DNA of 64,000 nucleotides from the NCBI GenBank assembly GCA_965277105.1, contig OZ255710.1, forward strand, positions 1,178,001 to 1,242,000, written 5' to 3'. Below the pieces are notes generated by a model, which made no database searches, was not told where the DNA came from, and saw only the letters and a list, made by a program, of their open reading frames with translations. The stretch comes from CAXSBA01 sp965277105 (GTDB lineage: Bacteria > Spirochaetota > UBA12135 > COTS27 > CAXSBA01). Shown in pieces: positions 17,257 through 26,635 of this stretch; the stretch's first letter is position 1, and each line of letters starts with the position of its first letter. A program made the translations under genes and the position numbers.

Positions 17257-20200
17257 TTACAATTCTCCACCAATACGCTTATATTTATCAATAAATGATA
17301 GTATTTTTTGGTACACACTTTGTTTTTTAGTAAGATACTCTGGGTTTAAGGGGCTCATTGTTGGTAGAATTGCATTCAACTCTGTACCATACTCACTTGC
17401 ATGCTCATTTTCTAAGGAATAAGTTATATAGCGTCTTGCTTCATCACTATTGAGATTTTCAGAGTCAATCAGTTCTGTTACCTCAAGTGTTCTTTGTGCT
17501 CTAGCAAAGCTATAAAATTGCTCAATGATATTTGACTTATCACCCAGCGCATTGAAATCAATCTGATTAATAAAGTCAACAAATAATCCTTCCTTAGCAC
17601 GATTATCAATACTCGCTCTAATAACACGGCGGATATTTTCTATAATGGCGTCTTTGTCATTTGTTTGTTTGCTGTGTTCGTATAATTTTTCCAGAATGAA
17701 GTCAAGGTTAATTTCTTGTGATTTCAGTAGCTCTACTTCAAACACCACATCATCCCAATCTAATTTGGAGTCATTGTTGTCATTTGCATTTTTTTCATTA
17801 CGCAACCAATCACGAATATCATTATAGGTTGAGCGATAGTCTTGAATTTTTCGCTCACTTGGCACCTTAATAGATTGCATCTGGTCAAAAACTTCATCGG
17901 TTAAATGATATTTTGTTTTAAATTCTTGTACTTTATCATCATCACTGGTATCAAGGTTTTGGAGTGCTTGCAAACAGACAAATTCATCATAGTTTTGCAA
18001 GATATTTTCAACCTTTAAATACTCACCAAATAACTTTACAAAGGCTTTTTTATCTGCCTCCTTGTGAATATTCTCAGGAGCAGGGAATAATCGTTCTAGC
18101 TCTGCTACTATATCAACAAACCCACGATTTTTATCACTAGCGTCTTGGTCACTAGAGCCGTTCATATACTCTTCGTAACTTTTTTCTAACACTACATTTC
18201 TCGTATGAGTATTGCCAAATAATGTGATAGCATCAATCGTTGCTTGTTCTAAGTCTCTAAATGTAACCACATTACCAAATGTTTTGGTAGCATCATAAAT
18301 ACGGTTTGTGCGTGAATATGCTTGAATCAATCCATGAAAGCGTAAGTTTTTATCAACAAATAATGTATTAAGAGTAGGTGCATCAAACCCTGTGAGAAAC
18401 ATACCCACAACTATCAGCAAATCAACCTCTTTAGACTGTACTCGCTTTGCCAAATCACGATAATAATTTTGAAACTCTTTGCTATCTACTCCATAGTTTG
18501 TATGAAACATGGTGTTATAGTCATTAATAGCAGCAGTCAAAAACTCTTTGGCACTACTACTCAGCGCTGATGCTTCAAAACTTTCATCTGCAATATCACC
18601 AACTGCACTTTGCTCTTCATTAGCAGCGAAGGAGAAAATAGTCGCAATTTTAAGTGGTTTGTCACTGTCAGCCTGTAGGGCGTTTAATGTTTCATAGTAA
18701 CACTTTGCAGCATCTACGCTACTTACGGCAAACATGGCATTAAACCCTTGGGTATTCCCTTGTAGGCGGTGGGTTTTATGACGAAAATTATCAAGAATAT
18801 ACTGAGATATTTCCGTTATGCGGTTAGGGTATAAAAGCGCTTGTTTATGTTGGGCAGCACTGAGCTTTTTCTCATCTTGCTCCATTTCCAGAGTTTTAAA
18901 CTGAGGACGGACATCATTATAATCAACTTTAAATTTCAACACCTTGCCATCATTAATAGCATTGGTGATAACATAAGAATGCAGCTCTATACCAAACACA
19001 CTTTTAGTAGTCTCAGAGCCAAGTGCATTTATTGAGGAAATAGGCGTACCTGTAAAGCCAAATTGATAATATCTTTTAAATCTCTTAGTAAGATTCTTCT
19101 GTGCCTCACCAAATTGACTGCGGTGGCACTCATCAAATATAAATACCACTTGTTCCTGATACACTGATAACTCAGGCTCACTTTTCATCAGATTATTGAG
19201 CTTTTGAATGGTAGTTACAATGATTTTATTATCGTGTTTTGCTATATTTTGTTTTAACCCCTTGGTACTATCTGATCCATTGACACTATCTGGGGAAAAA
19301 CGCTGATATTCTTTCATTGTTTGGTAATCAAGGTCTTTACGATCTACCACAAAAAATACTTTATCAATAAAATCTAGCTCACACGCCATACGTGCTGCTT
19401 TAAAACTGGTGAGTGTTTTACCCGTACCGGTAGTGTGCCAAATGTAACCACCACTTTCTACGTTACTCCAATTTTTAGCAGCATAAGAGCTATTAATCTT
19501 GCGTAAGATGCGCTCAGTCGCAGCTATTTGATACGCACGCATAATCAGCAAGGTATCACTCACATCAAATACCGAATAATGCAATAACACATTTAAGAGC
19601 GTATTTTTCTGTAGGAATGTAGCAGTAAAGTCTTTTAAATCATTGATATGAGTGTTATCAGCCTTCGCCCAATTCATAGTGAAGTCATAACTATTTTTAT
19701 TACGCTGAACAGTATTAGCAAAATAGCGGGTATCCGTACCATTAGATATGATAAACAATTGAATAAACTTAAATAATGAGTGATCACTATTAAAACTCTC
19801 TTTACTATACCTATGAATTTGGTTAAATGCCTCGCGGATAGCTACCCCACGCCTTTTTAGCTCAATATGCACCAAAGGCAAGCCATTTACCAAAATAGTC
19901 ACATCATAGCGATTAGCGTGGGTGCCCATTTGCTCAAACTGACTTAGGACTTGCACCTTGTTACGTACAATATGAGTTTTATCTAGCAAGTAAATATTTT
20001 TAATATGCCCATCATCAAAGACAAAATCATAAATATAATCATCATGGATTTTGCGGGTTTTATCCACAATGCCCTCACTGGGTTTATCTAGGTAGGTTTC
20101 TACAAAGCGGTGCCATTCAATATCAGTAAATTCTACTTCGTTGAGTATTTGCAACTGCACACGCACATTGGCAAGCATTGCCTGATTAGATGATAAACTA

Positions 20201-20355
20201 ATACGCTCATAGCCCTGAGATACCAAATCAGCAATAAGTGTGCGCTCTAAATCTGCCTCCGATTGATAGCTGGTATCAAGTTGCTCTAGCTTTATATATG
20301 TATCAAGAACGATAAATTTATTTGTTTGTGCGATGGGCTTAGTGTGTTGTGACAT
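17257..20355 (-). CDS. hsdR: Type I restriction enzyme, restriction/translocation subunit
   Basis: HsdR (1032 residues) is the DNA-cleaving motor of the type I complex. The N-terminal PD-(D/E)xK nuclease is seen as Asp151 and the HIELKRRG motif (ELK at 165-167). A superfamily 2 translocase follows: Walker A HTTGTGKTLTSF (about 307-318), DECH (about 408-411), GFTGTP, and a QAYSRTNRI motif VI. The C-terminal helical part should bind HsdM. Its ATG directly follows the hsdS stop (TAAATG) with AGAGG upstream. All motor and nuclease residues look intact, so it should be active if HsdM and HsdS are made. Confidence 0.95.
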   Translation of the reverse strand: MSQHTKPIAQTNKFIVLDTYIKLEQLDTSYQSEADLERTLIADLVSQGYERISLSSNQAMLANVRVQLQILNEVEFTDIEWHRFVETYLDKPSEGIVDKTRKIHDDYIYDFVFDDGHIKNIYLLDKTHIVRNKVQVLSQFEQMGTHANRYDVTILVNGLPLVHIELKRRGVAIREAFNQIHRYSKESFNSDHSLFKFIQLFIISNGTDTRYFANTVQRNKNSYDFTMNWAKADNTHINDLKDFTATFLQKNTLLNVLLHYSVFDVSDTLLIMRAYQIAATERILRKINSSYAAKNWSNVESGGYIWHTTGTGKTLTSFKAARMACELDFIDKVFFVVDRKDLDYQTMKEYQRFSPDSVNGSDSTKGLKQNIAKHDNKIIVTTIQKLNNLMKSEPELSVYQEQVVFIFDECHRSQFGEAQKNLTKRFKRYYQFGFTGTPISSINALGSETTKSVFGIELHSYVITNAINDGKVLKFKVDYNDVRPQFKTLEMEQDEKKLSAAQHKQALLYPNRITEISQYILDNFRHKTHRLQGNTQGFNAMFAVSSVDAAKCYYETLNALQADSDKPLKIATIFSFAANEEQSAVGDIADESFEASALSSSAKEFLTAAINDYNTMFHTNYGVDSKEFQNYYRDLAKRVQSKEVDLLIVVGMFLTGFDAPTLNTLFVDKNLRFHGLIQAYSRTNRIYDATKTFGNVVTFRDLEQATIDAITLFGNTHTRNVVLEKSYEEYMNGSSDQDASDKNRGFVDIVAELERLFPAPENIHKEADKKAFVKLFGEYLKVENILQNYDEFVCLQALQNLDTSDDDKVQEFKTKYHLTDEVFDQMQSIKVPSERKIQDYRSTYNDIRDWLRNEKNANDNNDSKLDWDDVVFEVELLKSQEINLDFILEKLYEHSKQTNDKDAIIENIRRVIRASIDNRAKEGLFVDFINQIDFNALGDKSNIIEQFYSFARAQRTLEVTELIDSENLNSDEARRYITYSLENEHASEYGTELNAILPTMSPLNPEYLTKKQSVYQKILSFIDKYKRIGGEL

Positions 20356-21573
20356 TTATACCTCTTGTGGTTTTGGAAAGTTTAGTAACTCGTCTCGGTA
20401 GTGTTCGTATTGCTGTTGGCGGAGTTTGATTTCACGGGGTAAGCCCTCGCTGATGGAGTGGGTGAGGGTATCGAATTTATCAAGGATGGAAACGATGCGG
20501 GCTTGTTCATCTAGTGAAGGAACGGGGATTTGTATCTTTGCTAAATCAGATTTATTAACTGCGGGAACACCCCCTTCTTTTTTTAAGCCCAATAACAATT
20601 TATGCCGTGATTGTAAAAAGTAAAATAAGTATTTGTTTATGAAATATGTTTTATCAATAGATCGCATCTTGTAACATAGTGGACCTAACCAAAATGCACT
20701 TTGCTGATAGCCAACATATCCAATTCCACCTTGCCCTCTGGATGGAGTTGTAACTGTATCACCTTCACAGTTGCTCATTTCACTATAACCTGATTTTGTT
20801 GTTCCTGCATTGATATAGTCAAAATCTGTTTTTATATCCAAAATCTCAGATGGCTTTTGACCTGTATTTATTTCAACAAGACCTCCCAACGGTTTCCATT
20901 CCGCTTCATCATCTGAAAAAGTAAGTAATGTATCACGATAATAGTGGTATTGTTTTTTGCGGATGGTAAGCTCGGTGGTAAGCTCGGTGGTAAGAGCGGT
21001 AAATGCGTCCAAAATCCGCACAATTTCCGCCTGAATTGCCAATGACTTTTTAGGGTTATCGGGGCAAGGGATGGGGATTTGTAGTTTTTTAAGTTCTTTC
21101 ATTGGTAGGCTAATCACAGGTGAGCCAACTATCTTTTTGCTATATTCACGGACTATCTCTTGTGAATTTAAAAGGTGAGCAAGATATTGCGAATTAATTA
21201 TTTGGTGAATAGGTTTAATTACATAAACTCCTTCCTTGATATTCCAATTATTAGGTTTTTCTTTGATTACAGATATTCTTCCTACTGTGCCAGTTCCAGA
21301 GAATAAAACATCTCCTATTTCTAGGTTTGAGCGGTTATTTATAAGTTCCAGTGCTTCGTTGCTTATTCTGTCTGTTTTATCAAGGAATATAACTTTTCCA
21401 TTTTGAATTTCACGAACAGTTACATAGTAGCCTTGAGCATCTTGGGTATTAAGTTGAAAGTTTTTGCGAGGGTTTAGTCCAGTTTTTAGTGATTCAATAA
21501 TATCCTTCAGCGGCAACCACTCCACCTCGGCACCATCTAGTAGTTTGTCTATATACTTATGTATCTTCTTCAT
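20356..21573 (-). CDS. hsdS: Type I restriction-modification specificity subunit
   Basis: HsdS (405 residues) selects the split DNA target. Two target-recognition domains are each followed by a similar helical spacer: RKKQYHYYRDTLLTF in the middle and RQQQYEHYRDELLNF at the C-terminus. This is the usual tandem design. The central spacer holds a TTEL repeat (ALTTELTTELT) encoded by a 12-bp tandem repeat. The first domain has SGTGTVGRISV, the second a Gly-rich loop (GGIGYVGYQQ). Its ATG overlaps the rhuM stop by one base (TAATG). The target sequence cannot be read from this data. Confidence 0.93.
   Translation of the reverse strand: MKKIHKYIDKLLDGAEVEWLPLKDIIESLKTGLNPRKNFQLNTQDAQGYYVTVREIQNGKVIFLDKTDRISNEALELINNRSNLEIGDVLFSGTGTVGRISVIKEKPNNWNIKEGVYVIKPIHQIINSQYLAHLLNSQEIVREYSKKIVGSPVISLPMKELKKLQIPIPCPDNPKKSLAIQAEIVRILDAFTALTTELTTELTIRKKQYHYYRDTLLTFSDDEAEWKPLGGLVEINTGQKPSEILDIKTDFDYINAGTTKSGYSEMSNCEGDTVTTPSRGQGGIGYVGYQQSAFWLGPLCYKMRSIDKTYFINKYLFYFLQSRHKLLLGLKKEGGVPAVNKSDLAKIQIPVPSLDEQARIVSILDKFDTLTHSISEGLPREIKLRQQQYEHYRDELLNFPKPQEV
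20964..20999 (-). repeat. Three tandem 12-bp units in hsdS
   Basis: On the + strand the unit tggtaagctcgg occurs twice exactly (20964-20975 and 20976-20987). A third copy with two changes (tggtaagagcgg, 20988-20999) follows. The unit is 12 bp, so copy change keeps the frame and adds or removes four residues (TTEL) in the central spacer helix. Confidence 0.9.
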
Positions 21574-22571
21574 TATTTCTTGGTACTTTCTGTTTTGGCT
21601 TTGTGTGCTAACGCTGAGATGGTTTGTAAATACTCTTTTTCAACGTGGCTTAAGGTTTTAGCTTGGTATTTTTTGTATTCTGCCGCTGCCTTTTCTTTAG
21701 CCTCTGTGCTAGATACCTGACCTGCACTATCAAGTATGTTGCGTCCTGTGGAGGATAAAATAGTATCTAGTTCTCTCACAAAATCTTGCATACGCATTTC
21801 TCTTTGTTCAATGGCGCTTAATTCTGCTAAATCAAAGTAGGCTGCTACTAAGTTATTAAGTACTTTTAGTTCTTTTTCTGTTAAAAAGTTTTTGGCAATC
21901 ATGGCTTCGGCTTGTGTGGGTTCGCTGCCTTTGAAGTTGGTTAAACCAGCATGAGGTTTATCACTATCTACCCGCAAATAAATAACTTCACTGGCAGTAT
22001 GCCCATGAGCTGCGTAGTGCAGTTTGTTTTGCACAATTTTAAAAAAAGCAATGCTCTCATCACTGTTAGCGTCATAGTCGGTTGCTGTGGCGTATAAATC
22101 TAATACTTGACGATACATGACTTTTTCGCTTGAGCGAATATCACGAATGCGGTTTAGTAATTCTTTCCAGTAATTGCCACCACCAAGGTTTTTTAACCGC
22201 TCGTCATTCAGTGCAAACCCCTTTTCTAAGTATTCTTTGAGTACGGTTGAGGTATAGCGTCTAAATTGCACGCCACGCACCGAACGCACACGATAACCGA
22301 CTGCAAGTATAGTATCAAGGTTATATAGTGTGATGATGCGAGAAACTTCGCGATTACCCTCATTTTGAACTGTCAACTTTTGGTTGACTGTTGCTGTTTC
22401 GTTTAATTCTTGATCGTTATAAATCGCCTTTATGTGTTTGCTTATGTTTTGCTTACTGGTTTGAAATAGTTCAGCTAGCTCAAGTTGAGATAACCAAATG
22501 GTACCATCCTCAAGTTGTAAATCAATAGTGGTTAGACCATCATCGGTAGTGTAGATAATGATTTCACTCAT
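21573..22571 (-). CDS. RhuM-family protein inside the type I R-M operon
   Basis: This 332-residue protein belongs to the RhuM family, first named from a Salmonella pathogenicity island. A winged-helix-like N-terminus (TIWLSQLELAELFQTSKQNISKHI, residues about 23-46, quoted here for its helix-turn-helix shape) is followed by SRIITLYNLDTILAVGYRV and VQFRRYTSTVL. The C-terminal half is helical with the HTASEV segment. Its biochemical role is unknown. I choose the ATG at 22571, which overlaps the hsdM stop (ATGAGTGA); a start at 22586 is also open. RhuM genes often sit inside hsd operons, suggesting a regulatory or accessory part. Confidence 0.85.
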   Translation of the reverse strand: MSEIIIYTTDDGLTTIDLQLEDGTIWLSQLELAELFQTSKQNISKHIKAIYNDQELNETATVNQKLTVQNEGNREVSRIITLYNLDTILAVGYRVRSVRGVQFRRYTSTVLKEYLEKGFALNDERLKNLGGGNYWKELLNRIRDIRSSEKVMYRQVLDLYATATDYDANSDESIAFFKIVQNKLHYAAHGHTASEVIYLRVDSDKPHAGLTNFKGSEPTQAEAMIAKNFLTEKELKVLNNLVAAYFDLAELSAIEQREMRMQDFVRELDTILSSTGRNILDSAGQVSSTEAKEKAAAEYKKYQAKTLSHVEKEYLQTISALAHKAKTESTKK

Positions 22572-24132
22572 GAGTGTTCCCTTCAATCTCGTTCACTATA
22601 CCGTCAATATCACGGCGTAGTGCGTCAATCTTATGAATGGTGGTTTCAAGCTCAGCATTCACCTTGGCAATATCAATAACTTCACGAGTATCTTTTGGCT
22701 CTACATAGCTACTTACTGAGAGGTTGTAGTCGTTTTTTTGTACTGCTTCCATACGCACAGACTCTGCCACGTGTGGGGTGCTTTCTTTAGTATCAAATAT
22801 TTTTAAAACTTGCTCAATATGTTCATCAAGCATAACATTATTATTGGTTTCTTTTTTGAAAAATTCTTCACCACTGGCATCTATAAACTGAATATGAGTA
22901 TCAGGCTTATTTTTAGCAAGGACTAAAATGGTGACAGCGATACTGGTGCCATAAAATAAATTTGGGGCAAGGGAAATCACTGTTTCTACGAAGTTATTAT
23001 CAACTAAATACTTGCGAATTTTTTGCTCTGCTCCGCCTCGGTAAAAAATTCCGGGAAAGCAGACAATCGCTGCTCGTCCTCTGCTTGAGAGGTAGCTTAG
23101 GGCGTGGAGAACAAAGGCAAAGTCTGCTTTTGATTTAGGTGCGAGCACCCCAGCAGGAGCAAAACGGTCGTCATTAATCAGGGTAGGGTCATCAGAGCCA
23201 ATCCATTTCACCGAATACGGTGGGTTAGAGACAATCGCATCAAAAGCCTTGTCATCCTTAAATTTTGGATTAGTAAGTGTATCGCCCAAAGAAATATGAA
23301 ATTTATCGTAGTTGATGTTATGTAAAAACATATTCATACGAGCGAGGTTGTAGGTAGTGTGATTGATTTCTTGCCCGAAAAACCCTTCTTGTAGCATATG
23401 ATTATCAAGGTGTTTTTTTGCTTGCAAAAGTAACGAGCCAGAGCCACATGCAGGGTCATAAATTTTATTAATACTAGGTTGTCCACGTATTACTAGTTTT
23501 GCTAGTAATTGAGATACATGCTGCGGGGTAAAAAACTCACCGCCTGATTTCCCTGCGTTCGCTGCGTAGTTAGAAATCAAAAATTCATAGGCATCACCAA
23601 ATAAATCTATTTGGGTATCATCAAAGTCAGCAAACTCACCAAAATCAAGCCCAGCTACGCCAGTAAGCACTGCAGCTAGTTGCCTGTTTTTTTCGGGGAC
23701 GGTATTGCCTAAGCGGTTACTAGTGGTATTAAAATCAGCAAATAGCCCTTTGATATTATCTTCAGACTCGTAGCCATGGGCTGAAGCCTCAATCTTGTTA
23801 AATATCTCAGCCAAGTCTGTGTTTAGGTCTTCATTGGTATCTGCTGTTTTTATAACATTTGCAAATAGTTGGCTTGGATAAATAAAGTACCCTTTGGTTT
23901 TAATAGCATCATCTTTAATTTGGGGAGTGATAATGTCATCTAATGATGTAGCATAGTTGATATTATCATCACCAGCTTCCATAAAATGAGTGAAATTCTC
24001 ACAAATGAAGCGATAAAACAGCGTGCCGAGTACGTACTGCTTAAAATCCCAGCCATCTACTGCACCTCTTACTTCGTTGGCAATTTGCCAGATTTGGCGT
24101 TGTAATGCACTGCGTTGTTCTTGTCCTGTCAT
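22564..24132 (-). CDS. hsdM: Type I restriction-modification, DNA methyltransferase subunit
   Basis: HsdM (522 residues) methylates adenine within the target with S-adenosylmethionine. The N-terminal helical domain (residues 1-165) starts IWQIANEVRGAVDGWDFKQY. Motif I is DPACGSGSLLLQA and motif IV is NPPYSVKW, which fits N6-adenine methylation. FFTPQHVSQL precedes motif I, as in the family. It is the first intact gene of the operon; its start ATGA overlaps the end of the small remnant frame upstream. The operon's G+C is visibly above that of leuC and the SpoIIE-like gene, consistent with transfer. Confidence 0.95.
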   Translation of the reverse strand: MTGQEQRSALQRQIWQIANEVRGAVDGWDFKQYVLGTLFYRFICENFTHFMEAGDDNINYATSLDDIITPQIKDDAIKTKGYFIYPSQLFANVIKTADTNEDLNTDLAEIFNKIEASAHGYESEDNIKGLFADFNTTSNRLGNTVPEKNRQLAAVLTGVAGLDFGEFADFDDTQIDLFGDAYEFLISNYAANAGKSGGEFFTPQHVSQLLAKLVIRGQPSINKIYDPACGSGSLLLQAKKHLDNHMLQEGFFGQEINHTTYNLARMNMFLHNINYDKFHISLGDTLTNPKFKDDKAFDAIVSNPPYSVKWIGSDDPTLINDDRFAPAGVLAPKSKADFAFVLHALSYLSSRGRAAIVCFPGIFYRGGAEQKIRKYLVDNNFVETVISLAPNLFYGTSIAVTILVLAKNKPDTHIQFIDASGEEFFKKETNNNVMLDEHIEQVLKIFDTKESTPHVAESVRMEAVQKNDYNLSVSSYVEPKDTREVIDIAKVNAELETTIHKIDALRRDIDGIVNEIEGNTHE

Positions 24133-24398
24133 GCTTGATCCTTGTAAATTTTTATAGAGTGATAACTATTATTCGATAAATAAAAGCATCTATATTTGTG
24201 AAGTTCTCTAATGGTCATTGGAAACATAATATAAAGTGGTGAATTCAAAGCTACAGTGTAATATTTATTACTTATTCTCTCTAACCTATTCCAGTCAAGG
24301 ATATTTACTTCATTATAAAAAACATCCCTACGAGTAATTCTTTGATCTGCATAAAAGTAGCAAAAGACATAGTTAATGTATTGAATATAAAGACAACA
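24129..24398 (-). pseudogene. Open frame without a start codon, abutting hsdM
   Basis: On the minus strand, 89 sense codons run from just after a TAA (24399-24401) to a TGA (24129-24131). That TGA overlaps the hsdM ATG by four bases. No ATG, GTG or TTG occurs in the first 45 or so codons. The translation is rich in Tyr, Asn and Ile (for example NILDWNRLERISNKYYTVAL, then PMTIRELHKYRC), quite protein-like. For DNA this A+T-rich, such a stop-free run is unlikely by chance, so I read it as a 5'-eroded gene once coupled to hsdM. I do not recognise the family. Confidence 0.4.
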
Positions 24399-24463
24399 TT
24401 ATACCATAATATTTTTTTTTATATTGATACAAATAACTGATAGTTAATGATTATTTATGGGTT

Positions 24464-24491
24464 TTGACGTGCAACGATCCGGTCTTATAGT
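24464..24491 (+). promoter_or_regulatory. Probable sigma-70 promoter of leuC
   Basis: TTGACG (24464-24469) is followed after 16 bases by TATAGT (24486-24491). An overlapping TATAAT at 24491-24496 gives a second -10 candidate with poor spacing. Transcription would start about 30 bases before the leuC ATG. No T-box or leader peptide is visible. Confidence 0.5.
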
Positions 24492-24529
24492 ATAATTAAT
24501 ATTTATTACAATATAAATATTTTAGAAAA

Positions 24530-25918
24530 ATGCAACAACCAAAAACACGATTTCAAAAAATAGAAGAAAAAAACATTGTCAGTCTAAAAGACAACAAAAA
24601 AGCTTTATCTGTCGGGCTTCATATCATTCACGAAGTTACTAGTGCCCAAGCTTTTTCTGCTTTAAAGAAAATGGACCTGCGAGTTAAACGACCAGAAAAT
24701 ACTTTTGCCGTAACCGATCACGTGGTTAACACAGGAGGGAAATCCCAGCCTAATGACATTATGGATGAAATTCTCATTAAAACCCTAGAAGATAATTGTA
24801 AGGAATTTGGCATTACTCACTATGGTATTCATAATAGCAAACAAGGCATTTGTCATGTGGTCGCTCCTGAAGTGGGATTAACTATTCCAGGAATAACGAT
24901 TTTTTGCGGAGATTCGCACACTTCTACTCATGGTGCTTTTGGAACAATAGCTGCTGGAATTGGAACTTCTAATGTTCGCGATATCTTAGCCACTGGTTGT
25001 TTACTAAACTACACTTCTCCCAAGCAGATGAAAATTGAAGTAAATGGGACTTTAGATGAAGACTTATCGGCTAAAGACATTGTCCTTTATATTTTATCTA
25101 AAATTGGCAATCAATGGGCTACTGGTGGGGCAGTTTTTTTTACCGGAGATACCATTAAAAACCTGTCTATGGAAGAAAGGATGACCATCTGCAATATGAC
25201 CATTGAGATGGGCGGAAGATTTGGTTATATGGACGTTGATGAAACTACTTTTAGTTGGTACCGCCAAGGCCGTGACTTTTGGAATTACCAATCCTTAACC
25301 CCAGAACTACAAAAAGAGTGGCTAGCCGACAATACCGATCCTGATGCTATTTTCGATAAAACTATTTCCTTTAGAGCAGAAGACGTAAAGCAAATGATTT
25401 CTTATGGATTAACCCTTAATGAAATTACGAATATAGAAGCTAATGTTGGAGAAGTAAAGAACGTTTTAAATAGTAGGCAAAAATACGAAGTTGAAGCAGG
25501 GTCTCCTATCGAAGGGATTACTATATCTGGAGCCTTTATTGGATCTTGCACTAATGGGCGTTATTTAGACTTCAAAAAGGCATCAGAAATTATCAAAAAG
25601 CATAAAGGTAAAGTAAAAGTAACTACCGCCTTGGCAGTGCCTGGATCCATCGAAATTAAAAAAAAATGTGAAGAAGAAAAAATTGACCAAATATTTAAAG
25701 AAGCTGGTTTCGAATGGCGAGAACCGGGATGTAGCTCTTGCTTGGCAATGAATCCCGATAAATTTGTGGGAAGGGTTGCCTCGTCGACTAATCGAAACTT
25801 CCCCGGGCGACAAGGCCCAGAATCTAGAACCTTTTTAATGAGCCCAGAGTCAGTAGCCTTGGCTGCCTTAGAAGGGCAAATTTGTGATATAAAAAAATTC
25901 AAAGAAAATAATAGATAA
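24530..25918 (+). CDS. leuC: 3-isopropylmalate dehydratase, large subunit
   Basis: LeuC isomerises 2- and 3-isopropylmalate in leucine synthesis, with LeuD. The 462-residue aconitase-fold protein keeps the 4Fe-4S ligands: one Cys in GSCTNGR and two in PGCSSC. It also has VTDHVVNT, GDSHTSTHGAFG and AGIGTSN, typical of LeuC. A promoter-like sequence lies just upstream; I see no good Shine-Dalgarno before the ATG. leuD follows after 11 bp. No leuA or leuB is in the window, so the rest of the pathway must lie elsewhere. Confidence 0.95.
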   Translation: MQQPKTRFQKIEEKNIVSLKDNKKALSVGLHIIHEVTSAQAFSALKKMDLRVKRPENTFAVTDHVVNTGGKSQPNDIMDEILIKTLEDNCKEFGITHYGIHNSKQGICHVVAPEVGLTIPGITIFCGDSHTSTHGAFGTIAAGIGTSNVRDILATGCLLNYTSPKQMKIEVNGTLDEDLSAKDIVLYILSKIGNQWATGGAVFFTGDTIKNLSMEERMTICNMTIEMGGRFGYMDVDETTFSWYRQGRDFWNYQSLTPELQKEWLADNTDPDAIFDKTISFRAEDVKQMISYGLTLNEITNIEANVGEVKNVLNSRQKYEVEAGSPIEGITISGAFIGSCTNGRYLDFKKASEIIKKHKGKVKVTTALAVPGSIEIKKKCEEEKIDQIFKEAGFEWREPGCSSCLAMNPDKFVGRVASSTNRNFPGRQGPESRTFLMSPESVALAALEGQICDIKKFKENNR

Positions 25919-25929
25919 ATTAAATTATT

Positions 25930-26622
25930 ATGCTAACTGGAAAAACTAATTTATTTTTAGAACCTAACACCGATACGGACATTATCATACCAGCTCGTTT
26001 CTTAAAGCGTACTTCTCTAGAAGGATTCACCCCTTTTGCTTTTTTTGAAAAACGTTACAGTGAAGCAACCATCTGCCAACCTACTATGGAAGATAAGGAC
26101 TACATTTTTCAAAAAAAAGAGTTAAATCCTCACTGCTCGCTCAATCACCCCAACAGTCAAGAAGCGACTTTTCTCATTACCTGGTTTAATTTTGGTTGCG
26201 GGAGTTCTCGTGAGCATGCGGTATATGCTTTGAATAATTATCGAGTTATTATCGGCAGTGCTCCAGAAGGGAAAAATGCTTTTGCTGATATCTTTCGTGA
26301 TAACTGCAGGCAAAACCTTATTTGGACTCCGGTTTTATCAGAAAAAGATCATCAAAGTTTAGTTAATTTTTTTAAAGACAAAATAGATCAAAAACCAGTA
26401 GCCCTTCATTTAGATTACAACCATGACCGACTTTCCACTTCGGACAAAAGCCTTGAGTTTAGTTATGAGATTCCGAGTAATCACAAAAATTATATCCTCC
26501 AAGCAACTTCTTCTGATCCTTTCGAAATCGCTAAGCAAGGGATCAACGAACAGTTAGCTGAAATCACTCTATGGGGGCAGGAAAACCAAAAAATCTTACG
26601 GCATTATCCAGTAGCTAAGTGA
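25930..26622 (+). CDS. leuD: 3-isopropylmalate dehydratase, small subunit
   Basis: LeuD forms the swivel domain of isopropylmalate isomerase with LeuC. The 230 residues include the opening NTDTDIIIPARFLK, the family block FGCGSSREHAVYALNNY, and FADIFRDNCRQN. It is slightly longer than the usual 200 or so residues, mainly at the C-terminus. It lies 11 bp after leuC in the same operon. A GT4 glycosyltransferase starts 13 bp after its stop, an unusual partner for leucine genes. Confidence 0.95.
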   Translation: MLTGKTNLFLEPNTDTDIIIPARFLKRTSLEGFTPFAFFEKRYSEATICQPTMEDKDYIFQKKELNPHCSLNHPNSQEATFLITWFNFGCGSSREHAVYALNNYRVIIGSAPEGKNAFADIFRDNCRQNLIWTPVLSEKDHQSLVNFFKDKIDQKPVALHLDYNHDRLSTSDKSLEFSYEIPSNHKNYILQATSSDPFEIAKQGINEQLAEITLWGQENQKILRHYPVAK

Positions 26623-26635
26623 TCTAACATCTTAC

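Noticed and set aside
20964..20999. Short tandem repeat as a CRISPR array
   Set aside because: Units are 12 bp with no spacers, and lie in frame inside hsdS.
21573..22571. RhuM as a phage antirepressor marking a prophage
   Set aside because: No phage genes nearby; it is locked between hsdM and hsdS, a known arrangement.
24400..24529. T-box or leucine leader peptide before leuC
   Set aside because: No specifier hairpin, TGGNACC motif or Leu-rich short ORF; the segment looks like a plain promoter.
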